This document shows, piece after piece, positions 35,538 through 44,333 of a DNA stretch of 64,000 bases. Positions within the stretch are counted from its first letter, which is position 1; each line of letters opens with the position of its first letter. The notes under the pieces were generated by a model, which was given only the letters and a program-made list of their open reading frames with translations, searched no databases and was not told the origin of the DNA. The translations under genes were made by a program, and so were the position numbers. This DNA is from Fibrobacter sp. (GTDB lineage: Bacteria; Fibrobacterota; Fibrobacteria; Fibrobacterales; Fibrobacteraceae): positions 35,383 through 99,382 of the forward strand of contig JAKSIM010000003.1 of NCBI GenBank assembly GCA_024398845.1, in the 5' to 3' direction.

Positions 35538-36350
35538 TTACGGTTTTCTCAAAAATTCAAGGACGCGTTTGCGGTAATCCGGGGCTTCGTCATAAACGGC
35601 GTGGTTGTAGCCTTCGTAGACATACAATTCGCAGGGCGTTCCTGAAGCCTTTATCTTTTCGTACATTTCAACGGATGAATCGGCAACCAGAACCTTGTCT
35701 AACGCGGCGCCAAGCACGAGAGTCGGGCACTTGATTTTAGCGAGAGCCTCGTAACCGTCAAAAGCCTTGCACGCTTCCGCCATGGCGATAAACTTTACCC
35801 TATCGCGCGATGTCGCGCCACGGTTCGCTTCAATGACAGACTGACGACAAAGTTCCGCCGTTTTTTCCGTATAAAGTTTATCGACAAAATCAGAAGTCAA
35901 CGTTTCAATCTTGCCTTCGAGCGTCCAGCGAATCCATTTGTCAAATACCGCATTGGAAATTACATTCGCCCGTGAAGCCGTTGACCCCAGTACCATTTTT
36001 CGCACCAGTTCCGGATGATTTTCGGCAATCGATTCCGCCATCATACCGCCCTGCGAAAAGCCCATCACGTCAATCTTGGAAAGGCCCAGGCTATTCATGA
36101 CTTTCACCGTATCGGCCGCCATGTCGTCGATGGAGTAGCCTAAGCCAAATTCCTTGCGACGATCGAACAGGTAAACCGTATAGTCTTCAGTAAAACAGTG
36201 GTAGGCCCCGGCACACAAAGGCGCCATCGGCATAACACTCATAAGGCTCATTCCCGGCAAAATCACAAGCGCATTCGGACCACGACCGAACTTCATGTAG
36301 TCCATTTCAAAACCGGCAACAGCCGCCGTGAATACAAACTGTTCGCTCAA
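35538..36350 (-). CDS. Alpha/beta hydrolase
   Basis: A 270-residue soluble hydrolase starting at TTG 36350, only 2 nt after the acetyltransferase stop. It has an oxyanion strand (NALVILPGMSL), the nucleophile elbow VMGFSQGGMMAES, and C-terminal ALDKVLVADSS (Asp) and GYNHAVYDEAP (His). The catalytic triad therefore appears complete. No signal peptide. Likely co-transcribed with the Vat-like acetyltransferase. Substrate unknown. Confidence 0.85.
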   Translation of the reverse strand: MSEQFVFTAAVAGFEMDYMKFGRGPNALVILPGMSLMSVMPMAPLCAGAYHCFTEDYTVYLFDRRKEFGLGYSIDDMAADTVKVMNSLGLSKIDVMGFSQGGMMAESIAENHPELVRKMVLGSTASRANVISNAVFDKWIRWTLEGKIETLTSDFVDKLYTEKTAELCRQSVIEANRGATSRDRVKFIAMAEACKAFDGYEALAKIKCPTLVLGAALDKVLVADSSVEMYEKIKASGTPCELYVYEGYNHAVYDEAPDYRKRVLEFLRKP

Positions 36351-36352
36351 GG

Positions 36353-36991
36353 CTACACCATTCCAGCAATTTCAGTTTTTACTTTATTCAAATCGCCGCA
36401 CATCAAAAGAGGCACAAGAGCCTTGATTTCTTCAATGCTTTTATTCCACCAGCAAAACTTTTCCAATAACGCAATCAGTTCGTCGTCAAAACGCTTGCGA
36501 ATAGGCCGCGCCGGGTTCCCCGCCACAATCGTGTAAGCAGGCACGTCGCTTGCCACAACGCTATTGCAACCGATAATTGCACCATCGCCAATATGCACGC
36601 CCGGGAGAATCGTCGCATTTTGACCAATCCACACATCGTTCCCGACAACGGTATCGCCCTTCATGGGCATGTCCGTCGGAGCAGGCGGTTTTGCATCCCA
36701 GCTGTCCATCACGTAAAACGGGAAAGTACTCACAGCATTCATCTGGTGGTTCGCACCATTCATCACGAATTCAACCCCTGCGGCAATCTGGCAGAACTTG
36801 CCGATAATCAACTTGTCACCGAGAAAATCATAATGATGCGTGACATGCTTTTCAAAATCAACATCGCTAAAGTAAGTGAAATCGCCCACGACAATGTTCG
36901 GGTTCTTGATAGTCGGCTTCACGTTCGTCATAAAATCGACACCCGATTTCGGGAAGATTTTTTCGGGGCTTGGTAAATTTTCGTTTAGCAT
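36353..36991 (-). CDS. Vat/CatB-type hexapeptide-repeat O-acetyltransferase
   Basis: A 212-residue left-handed beta-helix acetyltransferase. MNGANHQMNAVSTFPF contains the active-site His of xenobiotic acetyltransferases, followed by MKGDTVVGNDVWIGQNATIL, SVVASDVPAYTIVAGNPARP and FCWWN. This arrangement is that of streptogramin A acetyltransferases (Vat) and CatB-like chloramphenicol acetyltransferases. Whether it confers resistance or acetylates a cell compound cannot be told; close chromosomal relatives of Vat are often not resistance genes. It is first in a two-gene unit with the alpha/beta hydrolase. Confidence 0.88.
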   Translation of the reverse strand: MLNENLPSPEKIFPKSGVDFMTNVKPTIKNPNIVVGDFTYFSDVDFEKHVTHHYDFLGDKLIIGKFCQIAAGVEFVMNGANHQMNAVSTFPFYVMDSWDAKPPAPTDMPMKGDTVVGNDVWIGQNATILPGVHIGDGAIIGCNSVVASDVPAYTIVAGNPARPIRKRFDDELIALLEKFCWWNKSIEEIKALVPLLMCGDLNKVKTEIAGMV

Positions 36992-37029
36992 AGCTCATAA
37001 TATACATAAAAGCGTTTATATTTCCTTAT

Positions 37030-37353
37030 ATGCAACCTTATATTCTCCAGTTTGCAGATTTCTTGCGTTTCCACATGGATTCCATTTCCATTGGTCTTGT
37101 AGCAACACTTTTGGTGATTTACGGCGAAACCATCAACAACTATTTTAAACGAATTACAAGGAGCATTCCCTTTATAGGTCGATTTGCCTTGTTCATCGTA
37201 CTTTGCAGTGCAGGGTACGCCTTTTTAACTTCGCAGCTCGTCCGCTACTTAAAATTTTTCTTGCAAGGTCAAGCGGACTTACCGCTTATCGGAATTATCA
37301 CGGGAGCATTTTTAATATTGGCGTTTCTTGCCCGCAGTGGCAAGGACGTCTAA
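37030..37353 (+). CDS. DUF3392 small membrane protein
   Basis: A 107-residue protein with three transmembrane helices (SIGLVATLLVIYG, FALFIVLCSAGYAFL, LIGIITGAFLILAFL). ATLLVIYGETINNYFKR is the conserved segment of the DUF3392 family. It lies 14 nt before the NhaC gene and divergent from the acetyltransferase operon. Function unknown; co-expression with an antiporter suggests membrane ion physiology, which is inference. Confidence 0.8.
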   Translation: MQPYILQFADFLRFHMDSISIGLVATLLVIYGETINNYFKRITRSIPFIGRFALFIVLCSAGYAFLTSQLVRYLKFFLQGQADLPLIGIITGAFLILAFLARSGKDV

Positions 37354-37367
37354 AATAGGAGTAAATC

Positions 37368-38903
37368 ATGGAACAGCAAGTTGTAGAAACTTGGCTTTTC
37401 GCCCACGGAACGTTCTGGGCACTGGTACCACCCATCGTGGCAATCGTCCTCGCGCTCATCACAAAGGAAGCATATTCGTCGCTCTTTATCGGCGTGGTGA
37501 TGGGCGGACTGTTCATCAGCCAGGGGAGTTTCCCCGCATTCCTAAACGCAGTCTTCAAAGACGGCATGATCAAGCAAGTCAGCGACCCGTGGAACGTTGG
37601 CATCCTCTTCTTCCTCGTGATTCTCGGAACGATGGTCGCCTTGATGAACAAGTCCGGTGGTTCCATCGCCTTTGGAAACTGGGCAAAGGCGCACATCAAG
37701 TCAAAGGTCGGCGCACAGATTGCAACGATATGCCTCGGCATCTTGATTTTTGTGGACGACTACTTCAACTGCCTCACCGTAGGCAGCGTGATGCGCCCCG
37801 TTACAGACAAGTTCAAGGTCAGTCACGAAAAGCTTTCTTACTTGATCGATTCCACCGCAGCACCGATTTGCATTATCGCCCCCATCAGTTCGTGGGCGGC
37901 TGCCGTCACGGGTTTCGTCGACGGCGAAGACGGACTCGGTCTTTTCATCAAGGCTATTCCATATAACTTCTACGCACTCCTCACCATATTCGCACTTTTC
38001 GCAATTGTCATCATGAAGGTCGAATTCGGCCCCATGAAAAAGTACGAATCCGCCGAAGCCATGATCGAAGACAAGATGCAGGAAATCACACCGACCGACT
38101 GCAAGGGCGGAATTCTCGACCTCGTCTTCCCGATTTGCAGTCTCATCGTTTTCTGCTTCATCGGTCTTATCTACACGGGCGGATTCTTCTCGAGCGGTGA
38201 AGCCCACAAGGGATTCGTCGATGCCTTCGGCGCGAGCGACGCTTCCGTCGGCCTCGTTCTCGGAAGCTTTGCAGCCTTCGTACTCACCATTATCTGGTAC
38301 CTGATGCGCCGCGTACTCAAGCTCCGCAAGTGCCTCGAATGCCTCCCGGAAGGTTTCAAAGCCATGGTGCCAGCAGTCCTCATCCTCGTTCTCGCATGGA
38401 GCCTCAAGGGCGTCACCGACACACTCGGTGCAAAGGACTTCGTTGCAGGACTCATCTCCGGAAGCGCTTCCGGATTCATGAACTTGATGCCCGCCATCAT
38501 CTTCTGCATCGCCGTATTCCTCGCCTTTGCCACGGGAACCTCCTGGGGAACCTTCGGCATCCTCATTCCGATTGTCGTTGCCGCCTTCGGAGGTGTCGAT
38601 TACAACCTCATGATTATCAGTATTTCCGCCTGCATGGCGGGCGCCGTTTGCGGAGACCACATTTCGCCGATTTCTGATACGACCATCATGGCCAGCGCCG
38701 GTGCCGAATGCAACCACGTGAACCATGTAAACACCCAGTTGCCCTACGCCTTGAGCGTGGCAGGCATCAGCTTCATCTGTTACCTTGTCGCAGGGTTTAC
38801 TCGCAGCGCAATCGTATCAATTCTGCTCGGTATCGCATGCATCATCGGCGGCCTTTTCGCCATCAAGATGATGGGTGCGAAAAAAGCAAAGAAAGCAAAA
38901 TAA
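37368..38903 (+). CDS. nhaC: NhaC-family Na+/H+ antiporter
   Basis: A 511-residue polytopic membrane protein of 11 or 12 helices. VDDYFNCLTVGSVMRPVTDKF and STAAPICIIAPISSWAAA are typical of the NhaC ion transporter family, as is ATGTSWGTFGILIPIVVAAF near the C-terminus with the following GDHISPISDTTIM. Length suits the family. It probably exchanges sodium and protons, though members of this family also move organic anions such as malate/lactate or amines. Start ATG with TAGGAG 7 nt upstream. A terminator follows at 38927. Confidence 0.92.
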   Translation: MEQQVVETWLFAHGTFWALVPPIVAIVLALITKEAYSSLFIGVVMGGLFISQGSFPAFLNAVFKDGMIKQVSDPWNVGILFFLVILGTMVALMNKSGGSIAFGNWAKAHIKSKVGAQIATICLGILIFVDDYFNCLTVGSVMRPVTDKFKVSHEKLSYLIDSTAAPICIIAPISSWAAAVTGFVDGEDGLGLFIKAIPYNFYALLTIFALFAIVIMKVEFGPMKKYESAEAMIEDKMQEITPTDCKGGILDLVFPICSLIVFCFIGLIYTGGFFSSGEAHKGFVDAFGASDASVGLVLGSFAAFVLTIIWYLMRRVLKLRKCLECLPEGFKAMVPAVLILVLAWSLKGVTDTLGAKDFVAGLISGSASGFMNLMPAIIFCIAVFLAFATGTSWGTFGILIPIVVAAFGGVDYNLMIISISACMAGAVCGDHISPISDTTIMASAGAECNHVNHVNTQLPYALSVAGISFICYLVAGFTRSAIVSILLGIACIIGGLFAIKMMGAKKAKKAK

Positions 38904-38926
38904 TCGCAAGAAAATTCACAACTTTG

Positions 38927-38952
38927 ACGCGCCTTCACCGGCGCGTTTTTTA
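38927..38952. terminator. Bidirectional terminator between nhaC and the EamA gene
   Basis: ACGCGCC TTCACC GGCGCGT with T6 on the plus side. It overlaps the last codons of the convergent EamA gene. Confidence 0.85.
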
Positions 38953-39864
38953 ATTCTTGGAAGGGCTGATTTGTGCCGCGACGATAGCCGCCATCATGAG
39001 CGCACAGCCAAGAAGTTCACGAGCGGTCAAATGTTCGCCAAGAACCGCCCAGCCCGAAAGCACAGCGAACACCGATTCAAGACTCATCAAAAGAGATGCA
39101 ATCGTCGGCTTGAGTTTGTTCTGCGCGATAATCTGGAGCGTGTACGCCACACCCGTCGATAAAACAGCCGCATACAAAAGCGGAATCCAGGCGCTCCAAT
39201 GCGAATAAGCCGAAACCGCCTGCAAAAGGCCCGCGAGCGAGAACTTCAAATCGACAAAGACCATCGGGATAATCGTAAGCACCGCGCACACGAAAAACTG
39301 CACGCAAGAAAGGCGAACACCATCCACATCCGCAACAAATTTATCCACAATCAAAATTTGGATAGCGAACGCAAGCGCGCACAGCAGAGAAATACCATCC
39401 GAAAGCTCAATCGTAAAATCGCCCTTGATGCACAACAGGAAAAGCCCCACAAGCGTCACCAAAACGCAAAGCCAAATCCGCAAGGAATTCTTCTTGTGCA
39501 AGAAAACGCCAAGCACCGGCACAAGCACAATGTAGCACGCCGTCAGGAATCCGGACTTCCCGGCAGACGTCCCCAGAAAAATCCCCACCTGCTGCAAGTT
39601 CATCGCAAAGAACAGCGCAATCCCGCAAAGCGTCCCCGCCTTCCACAGGCGCTTTTTATCCGCAGCGGTCTTCGGCCTGCGCGGGGACATTTTCAAGCAG
39701 TCAAGCGCCTTGAACACAAGCACCAAAAAAGCGGCGCCCACAAAATTGCGGACGCACGTAAACACGAAAGGCCCGGCGACATTCCCCTCCACCTGCGCCA
39801 CAAACGCCGACCCCCAAATGAAAGCCGTCAAGACCAAAAGAAAACTGTAACCCAGGTTCGCCAT
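38950..39864 (-). CDS. EamA/DMT-family transporter
   Basis: A 304-residue inner-membrane protein with ten predicted helices in two EamA repeats. The first repeat opens LVLTAFIWGSAFVAQ, and the second contains LYAAVLSTGVAYTLQIIAQN and PTIASLLMSLESVFAVLSGW, the classical EamA ending. These carriers export amino acids, nucleotides or other metabolites; substrate not predictable. The N-terminus is complete and the gene converges with nhaC. Confidence 0.92.
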   Translation of the reverse strand: MANLGYSFLLVLTAFIWGSAFVAQVEGNVAGPFVFTCVRNFVGAAFLVLVFKALDCLKMSPRRPKTAADKKRLWKAGTLCGIALFFAMNLQQVGIFLGTSAGKSGFLTACYIVLVPVLGVFLHKKNSLRIWLCVLVTLVGLFLLCIKGDFTIELSDGISLLCALAFAIQILIVDKFVADVDGVRLSCVQFFVCAVLTIIPMVFVDLKFSLAGLLQAVSAYSHWSAWIPLLYAAVLSTGVAYTLQIIAQNKLKPTIASLLMSLESVFAVLSGWAVLGEHLTARELLGCALMMAAIVAAQISPSKN

Positions 39865-39880
39865 TTAAAACACAAATGTA

Positions 39881-40051
39881 CTAAAGAAGCAGAAAACAGA
39901 GCAAGTTAGTGGAAATTTCATCGCATTTGCAACGTTTTTTTCCATTAGAACAGCAAAAAACTACCACAGATTCTCCATCATTGCGGGAATCATCGCGGCG
40001 CGACAACAGAGACGACACCAAGACATTCGTATCAAAAGTTGCAAGAATCAC
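39881..40051 (-). pseudogene. Truncated PIN-domain toxin (VapC/PIN_3 type)
   Basis: A 56-codon frame starts with GTG overlapping the antitoxin stop (GTGA). Its first residues, VILATFDTNVLVSSLLSRRD, match the start of PIN-domain ribonuclease toxins, including the first catalytic Asp in DTNVLVSSLLS. After about 25 residues the similarity stops; the rest (VVVFCCSNGKKRCKC) is unlike PIN and ends at TAG. A full toxin would have about 140 residues with three more acidic residues. The nuclease is therefore destroyed while its antitoxin remains. Confidence 0.72.
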
Positions 40052-40350
40052 TTATAAGCCTTGCACTTGCTTCTTTCACGAACAGACTGGATTTCAGCAT
40101 TGATTTCATCTAAAGACATTTCTTGCAAATTTTTTGCTCCGGCTCGCAGTGCATAAAAATTATCCAAGGCACTTTTGCGGGTTATCGCTTCCTTCGAGAC
40201 AATTTCAAAAGGAATCTTCTTTTGAATCAATACTTGATTTAGGAAAAGCCTAATCGCCGTCGTCATATCAAGACCGATAGACTGGAAGAATTCTTCCGCT
40301 TCCTTTTTCAAGTCCGAATCAACACGAGTCTGAATTACCGTCGTTCCCAT
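40048..40350 (-). CDS. RelB/DinJ-family antitoxin
   Basis: A 100-residue protein with the ribbon-helix-helix N-terminus VIQTRVDSDLKKEAEEFF and LDMTTAIRLFLNQVLIQKKIPFEI, diagnostic of the RelB/DinJ family. The C-terminal half (AGAKNLQEMSLDEINAEIQ) would bind the toxin. It normally neutralises and represses a toxin gene downstream; here that gene is a short PIN remnant. It may still bind its operator. Note that RelB-type antitoxins usually pair with YafQ/RelE, so pairing with a PIN toxin is a less common combination. Confidence 0.88.
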   Translation of the reverse strand: MGTTVIQTRVDSDLKKEAEEFFQSIGLDMTTAIRLFLNQVLIQKKIPFEIVSKEAITRKSALDNFYALRAGAKNLQEMSLDEINAEIQSVRERSKCKAYK

Positions 40351-40421
40351 ATTAAAACCTCAATACAAATATAATCGTTTATAAATACAAAAGCAATAGT
40401 TTAAACATTTTTTATACACAA

Positions 40422-40459
40422 AAAAAAATCCCCGAAGCACTTAACTTCGGGGACTTTTT
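40422..40459 (-). terminator. Terminator of the ileS transcript
   Basis: TCCCCGAAG pairs with CTTCGGGGA (9 bp, 7-nt loop) and is followed on the minus strand by T8. It lies about 200 nt after the ileS stop, so the transcript carries the tandem repeat in its 3' untranslated region. Confidence 0.88.
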
Positions 40460-40507
40460 AGATTCGCGAGAATGACGCGCGGGTCAAGCCAGGGACGGCA
40501 CTACGCC

Positions 40508-40658
40508 TTGCCACTTCGCACCTAGCCTATGCGGCTCGGTAATGCGAGAACAAGTTCTCGCGCTACTCTCGCCTTGTTAGGCATTGGCACTTCGTGCCAG
40601 GCCTGGGCGGCTCGGCAACGTCCGTGCAAGCACGGCCGCTGCTCTCGCCTTGTTAGGC
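40508..40658. repeat. Tandem 76-bp repeat at the 3' end of ileS
   Basis: Two imperfect 75-nt copies (40508-40582 and 40584-40658) share the ends TTG(C/G)CACTTCG and CTCTCGCCTTGTTAGGC, with divergent middles that each contain a small hairpin (GAGAACAAGTTCTCGC; GTGCAAGCAC). The second copy includes the ileS stop codon and last codons, so the unit appears copied outward from the gene end. Confidence 0.75.
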
Positions 40659-43600
40659 CTTCACAGTCGTGAAGCTGAAAGCCTCGCCATCGGCGTCATT
40701 TGCTTCGAGGCCGTCAGCGGCGGCAGCCCAAGTGAGCTTAACAGCCTGAGTTTCGCCAGCGATGTACGCTTCGTTTTCCGCAACGGCCTGCTTGAACACA
40801 TCGCTATCGCTGAACAAGGTCACTTCGATTTTGTCGGTAATAGTGTAGTTCTGGTCCTTGCGGCGGTTCTGGATGCGGTTCACGAGTTCGCGGGCGACGC
40901 ATGCGCGGCGGAGGTCGTCGGTAATCTTCAAGTCGAGAGCCACGGTAAAGTGACTGTCGGCTTCGACGGCGAGGCCTTCCGGCACAATGCGCTGAATCAT
41001 GAGGCAGTCGGCACCGACTTCACCGAAGTCGAACTTGATAGTGTCTCCACCCTGCAAAGCCTTGATTTCTTCAGCGGTGAGGCTGTTGAGCTTAGCAGAG
41101 ATGACCTTCATGTTCTTGGCGTATTCAGGGCCCTTGGCCTTGATGCCGAGGAAGTTCGGCTTGGCGCTGAGCTTCACGAGCACGGTTTCGTCTTCGATGA
41201 ACTTCATTTCGCGAACGTTGAGTTCTTCGAGGATGAGGTCCTTCATCGTTTCTGCGACGTTCTTTTCGACAGCGCCGTGCGGAACCACAGTCATGGAGGC
41301 AATCGGCATACGGTTCTTTACGTTGTTCGTAGCGCGAATGACGCGGCCCATTTCGACCATTCCGCGGACCATGGCGATGCGGTTCACCAGGGCTTCGTCC
41401 ATGAGGCTCTGGTCCGCACTCGGGAATTCGCAGAGGTGTACGCTGACAGGGGCCTTGTCATCGACTTCGCGAACGAGAATCTGGTAGATTTCTTCGGCCA
41501 AAAGCGGGAGGAACGGAGCGAGGATCTTCGAGAAGTCCACGAGTACCTTGTACATGGTGGCGTAGGCGGCGTTCTTGTCGCCATCGTTTTCGCTCTTCCA
41601 GAAGCGGCGGCGGCTGCGGCGCACATACCAGTTCGTGAGGTCGTCCACAGCGGCGATAATGGCAGGCACCACGTTGTACAAACGGTAGGCCTTCATTTCG
41701 ACTTCAACCTTCGCGGCCAAATCCTGCAAGGTGGCAAGCATCCAGCGGTCCAGTTCGTTTTCACTCTTGACGTCTTCACCCGGGTGCCACGTGAGCTGGC
41801 CCTTGGCGGCGTCGGCGTTGTGGTTACTGACGAAGAATGCAACGGCGTTCCACAGCGGGAGCATCACCTGCTTCACGATACCCTTCACGCCTTCTTCGCT
41901 GAAGCGCAAGTCTTCGGCCTTCAAAGCGGCGGAGTTGATCATGAACAAGCGAATGGCGTCGGCGCCAGTGCGTTCAATGAGTTCGTTCGGGTCCGGATAG
42001 TTGCGCTTGCTCTTGCTCATCTTCGTGCCGTCTTCGGCCAAGATGATGCCGTTCACAATCACGTTCTTGAAGGCGGGCTTCTGGAACAAAGCGTTCGCAA
42101 GGACGGTCAAGGTGTAGAACCAGCCACGAGTCTGGTCCAAACCTTCGGCAATGAAGTCGGCCGGGAAGCTTGCTTCCACGAGTTCCTTGTTTTCGAACGG
42201 GTAGTGGCGGCTGGCATACGGCATGGAGCCGGATTCAAACCAGCAGTCAAACACTTCCGGAGTACGCTTGAATTCCTTGCCATCCTTCTTGATGACAATC
42301 TTGTCCACATAATGCTTGTGCAAATCTTCGAGCGTTTCGCCAGTGAGTTCGGCGAGTTCCTTGATGGAGCCGACGGCAATCATTTCGCCATCTTCGGCAA
42401 TCCACACAGGAATCGGAGTTCCCCAGAAGCGGTTACGGGAAAGGTTCCAGTCGCGGGCGTTCGCAATCCACTTGCCAAAGCGGCCATCGCGGATGTGCGC
42501 AGGCACCCAGTTCACGGTCTGGTTGTTTTCGACCATCCATTCCTTAAGAGTCTTGGTCACACCGTCGGCGCGGGTCACAGGCGCATCAATCTTCAAGAAC
42601 CAAGTCTTCAAGGCGCGGTAAATCAGAGGAACGCCGGTACGCCAGCAGTGCGGGTAACTATGCACAATCGTGTCCTGCTTGAACACGCGGCCCTGTTCCT
42701 TGAAGAAGCGGATAATTTCCTTGTCGGCTTCCTTGGCGCCCTTGCCCTGCCACATCGGCACCTTGTCGGTGAACTTGCCTTCAGTATCGAGCGGGTCGAA
42801 CAAACCGAGGTCGAGTTCTGCACCCTTCTGGAAGTCCTCTTCACCAAAAGAAGGAGCGGTATGCACGGCACCGGTACCGTCGTCGGTACTCACGTAGTCG
42901 GCAGCGTAAATCTTGTAGTGGCGGGAAAGCTGTTCCGGCGTCACGTACGCATCGGAAATGTGCGACAGAGCCTCGTAGTCCTTGCCTACGAGTTCGGAGC
43001 CTTTGCAAGTATCCAGGATATTCGGATTCTTGAAGTAGGCGGCGGTACGGCTTGCGGCAATCCAGTACTTCTTGCCTTCGAATTCCACGAGGTTGTAGTC
43101 CATGTCCGGGCCCACAACGATGCAGAAGTTGGAGTACAAAGTCCACGGGGTCGTCGTCCACACGAGGATGCTCGTGTCCTTGAACTTGGCATCATCGGTA
43201 ATGAGCGGGAAAATCAAAGTGAGGGACGGATCCTGACGGTCCTTATAGCCCTGGTTCGTTTCGAAGTTCGAAAGCGGAGTCGCGAGAGCCGGGCTGTACG
43301 GCTGGATGCGGTAGCCCTGGTAGATGAGGCCCTTGTCGAAGCACTGCTTGAAGACCCACCACACAGATTCCATGAAGTTCTTGTCCATGGTCTTGTAGCC
43401 CTTGTCGAAATCGACCCAGCGGCCCATGCGGCGGACAGTCTTCTTCCATTCATTCGTGTACTTGAGCACCTTGCCGCGGCAGGTTTCGTTGAACTTGTCG
43501 ACGCCCAGGTTCTGGATTTCGGCAACGCCAGCGAGGCCGAGTTCGTTCTGCACCAAGGATTCAATCGGAAGACCGTGGCAGTCCCAACCGAAACCGCGCG

Positions 43601-43844
43601 GAACGCGCTTACCCTTCATGGTCCAGTAACGCGGAACGATGTCCTTGATAGTACCGGCAAGCAAGTGACCATAGTGCGGAAGGCCCGTTGCAAACGGAGG
43701 GCCATCGTAGAAGGTGTACGGTTCAGTTTCCGGACGGGAGTCCAGAGACTTCTTGAAACTATCATCCTTGTCCCACAGGGAAAGAACACGTTCTTCAACA
43801 TCCGGGAACGTATCGTTTTTATTTACTTCACGAAACAAAGCCAT
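40653..43844 (-). CDS. ileS: Isoleucyl-tRNA synthetase
   Basis: A 1063-residue class I synthetase. Signature motifs: GLPHYGHLLAGT (HIGH-like, about residue 54), GWDCHGLPIE, the editing domain with STDDGTGAVHTAPSFGEEDF, and GTKMSKSKRNYPDP (KMSKS). The anticodon-binding domain includes TNWYVRRSRRRFWKS. The length and the HYGH/NYPDP forms suit the eukaryote-like type 2 IleRS, often less sensitive to mupirocin. AGAGG precedes the ATG by 8 nt. It charges tRNA-Ile. Confidence 0.97.
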   Translation of the reverse strand: MALFREVNKNDTFPDVEERVLSLWDKDDSFKKSLDSRPETEPYTFYDGPPFATGLPHYGHLLAGTIKDIVPRYWTMKGKRVPRGFGWDCHGLPIESLVQNELGLAGVAEIQNLGVDKFNETCRGKVLKYTNEWKKTVRRMGRWVDFDKGYKTMDKNFMESVWWVFKQCFDKGLIYQGYRIQPYSPALATPLSNFETNQGYKDRQDPSLTLIFPLITDDAKFKDTSILVWTTTPWTLYSNFCIVVGPDMDYNLVEFEGKKYWIAASRTAAYFKNPNILDTCKGSELVGKDYEALSHISDAYVTPEQLSRHYKIYAADYVSTDDGTGAVHTAPSFGEEDFQKGAELDLGLFDPLDTEGKFTDKVPMWQGKGAKEADKEIIRFFKEQGRVFKQDTIVHSYPHCWRTGVPLIYRALKTWFLKIDAPVTRADGVTKTLKEWMVENNQTVNWVPAHIRDGRFGKWIANARDWNLSRNRFWGTPIPVWIAEDGEMIAVGSIKELAELTGETLEDLHKHYVDKIVIKKDGKEFKRTPEVFDCWFESGSMPYASRHYPFENKELVEASFPADFIAEGLDQTRGWFYTLTVLANALFQKPAFKNVIVNGIILAEDGTKMSKSKRNYPDPNELIERTGADAIRLFMINSAALKAEDLRFSEEGVKGIVKQVMLPLWNAVAFFVSNHNADAAKGQLTWHPGEDVKSENELDRWMLATLQDLAAKVEVEMKAYRLYNVVPAIIAAVDDLTNWYVRRSRRRFWKSENDGDKNAAYATMYKVLVDFSKILAPFLPLLAEEIYQILVREVDDKAPVSVHLCEFPSADQSLMDEALVNRIAMVRGMVEMGRVIRATNNVKNRMPIASMTVVPHGAVEKNVAETMKDLILEELNVREMKFIEDETVLVKLSAKPNFLGIKAKGPEYAKNMKVISAKLNSLTAEEIKALQGGDTIKFDFGEVGADCLMIQRIVPEGLAVEADSHFTVALDLKITDDLRRACVARELVNRIQNRRKDQNYTITDKIEVTLFSDSDVFKQAVAENEAYIAGETQAVKLTWAAAADGLEANDADGEAFSFTTVKA

Positions 43845-44064
43845 TATTGTAACCTCTAAAAATTTAACGCCGAAAATTTAGAAAAAAAACAAATTAACCC
43901 CAAAAGGACCTCTTTCGTATCAGACATAATTACGCTCTATTTTGGGGATGAGTGAACGATCTCTTCGATCTGCGGGACAACTTCGCAAGCCGAGAGTCGC
44001 GGGAGACTGTTTACAGGCTCCCATGACCGAGGCGAAGAAGTTGGCGCTTGCGCCAGGTCTCTTC

Positions 44065-44085
44065 TTTCTTTACTTCACGGAACAT
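44065..44085 (-). other. Short possible copy of the ileS 5' end
   Basis: On the minus strand an ATG with GAGG 5 nt upstream opens MFREVKKEETWRKRQ, then a stop after 24 codons. It resembles the ileS start (LFREVNKNDTF), and TTTACTTCACG plus AACA are shared. It lies 220 nt upstream of ileS and may be a remnant of duplication or a chance leader peptide. Confidence 0.35.
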
Positions 44086-44106
44086 GTTTTCCTCGAATCA
44101 GTAAAC

Positions 44107-44213
44107 AGTAAGCAGTGGCTGGTGAGCAGTGAAAATCAGGCGCTTCGCGCGTTATCTATGACGCCGTAAGCGGATTCTTTCACTAACCACAAACCACTAA
44201 CCACCAATCACTA
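44107..44213. repeat. Dispersed intergenic repeat, copy 3 (inverted pair)
   Basis: GCAGTGGCTGGTGAGCAGTG at 44112 and CACTAACCACAAACCACTAA at 44181 are inverted versions of the same unit. About 50 nt lie between them. The surrounding spacer (43845-44333) has no convincing gene. Confidence 0.65.
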
Positions 44214-44333
44214 CGTAGTTAAAATTCACGCACGAAAATTTAGAAAAAAAGAGGGTATCGCGACATTCACGCTCGCGTGAAATGGCATAAAATCAACATA
44301 GAAGGAATTGTTGATTCCGTGGGTGCAGATTTT

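Noticed and set aside
37701..38726. A 341-residue acidic frame antisense to nhaC
   Set aside because: Composition dominated by Glu, Asp and Gly with no hydrophobic core; the plus strand encodes a clear antiporter.
40584..43859. A 1091-residue plus-strand open frame antisense to ileS
   Set aside because: Low-complexity His/Glu/Val-rich translation without domain; arises from codon bias of the ileS strand, whose product has all synthetase motifs.
43942..44169. A 75-residue plus-strand frame in the ileS upstream spacer
   Set aside because: Runs through the dispersed repeat, has no ribosome binding site and no recognisable domain.
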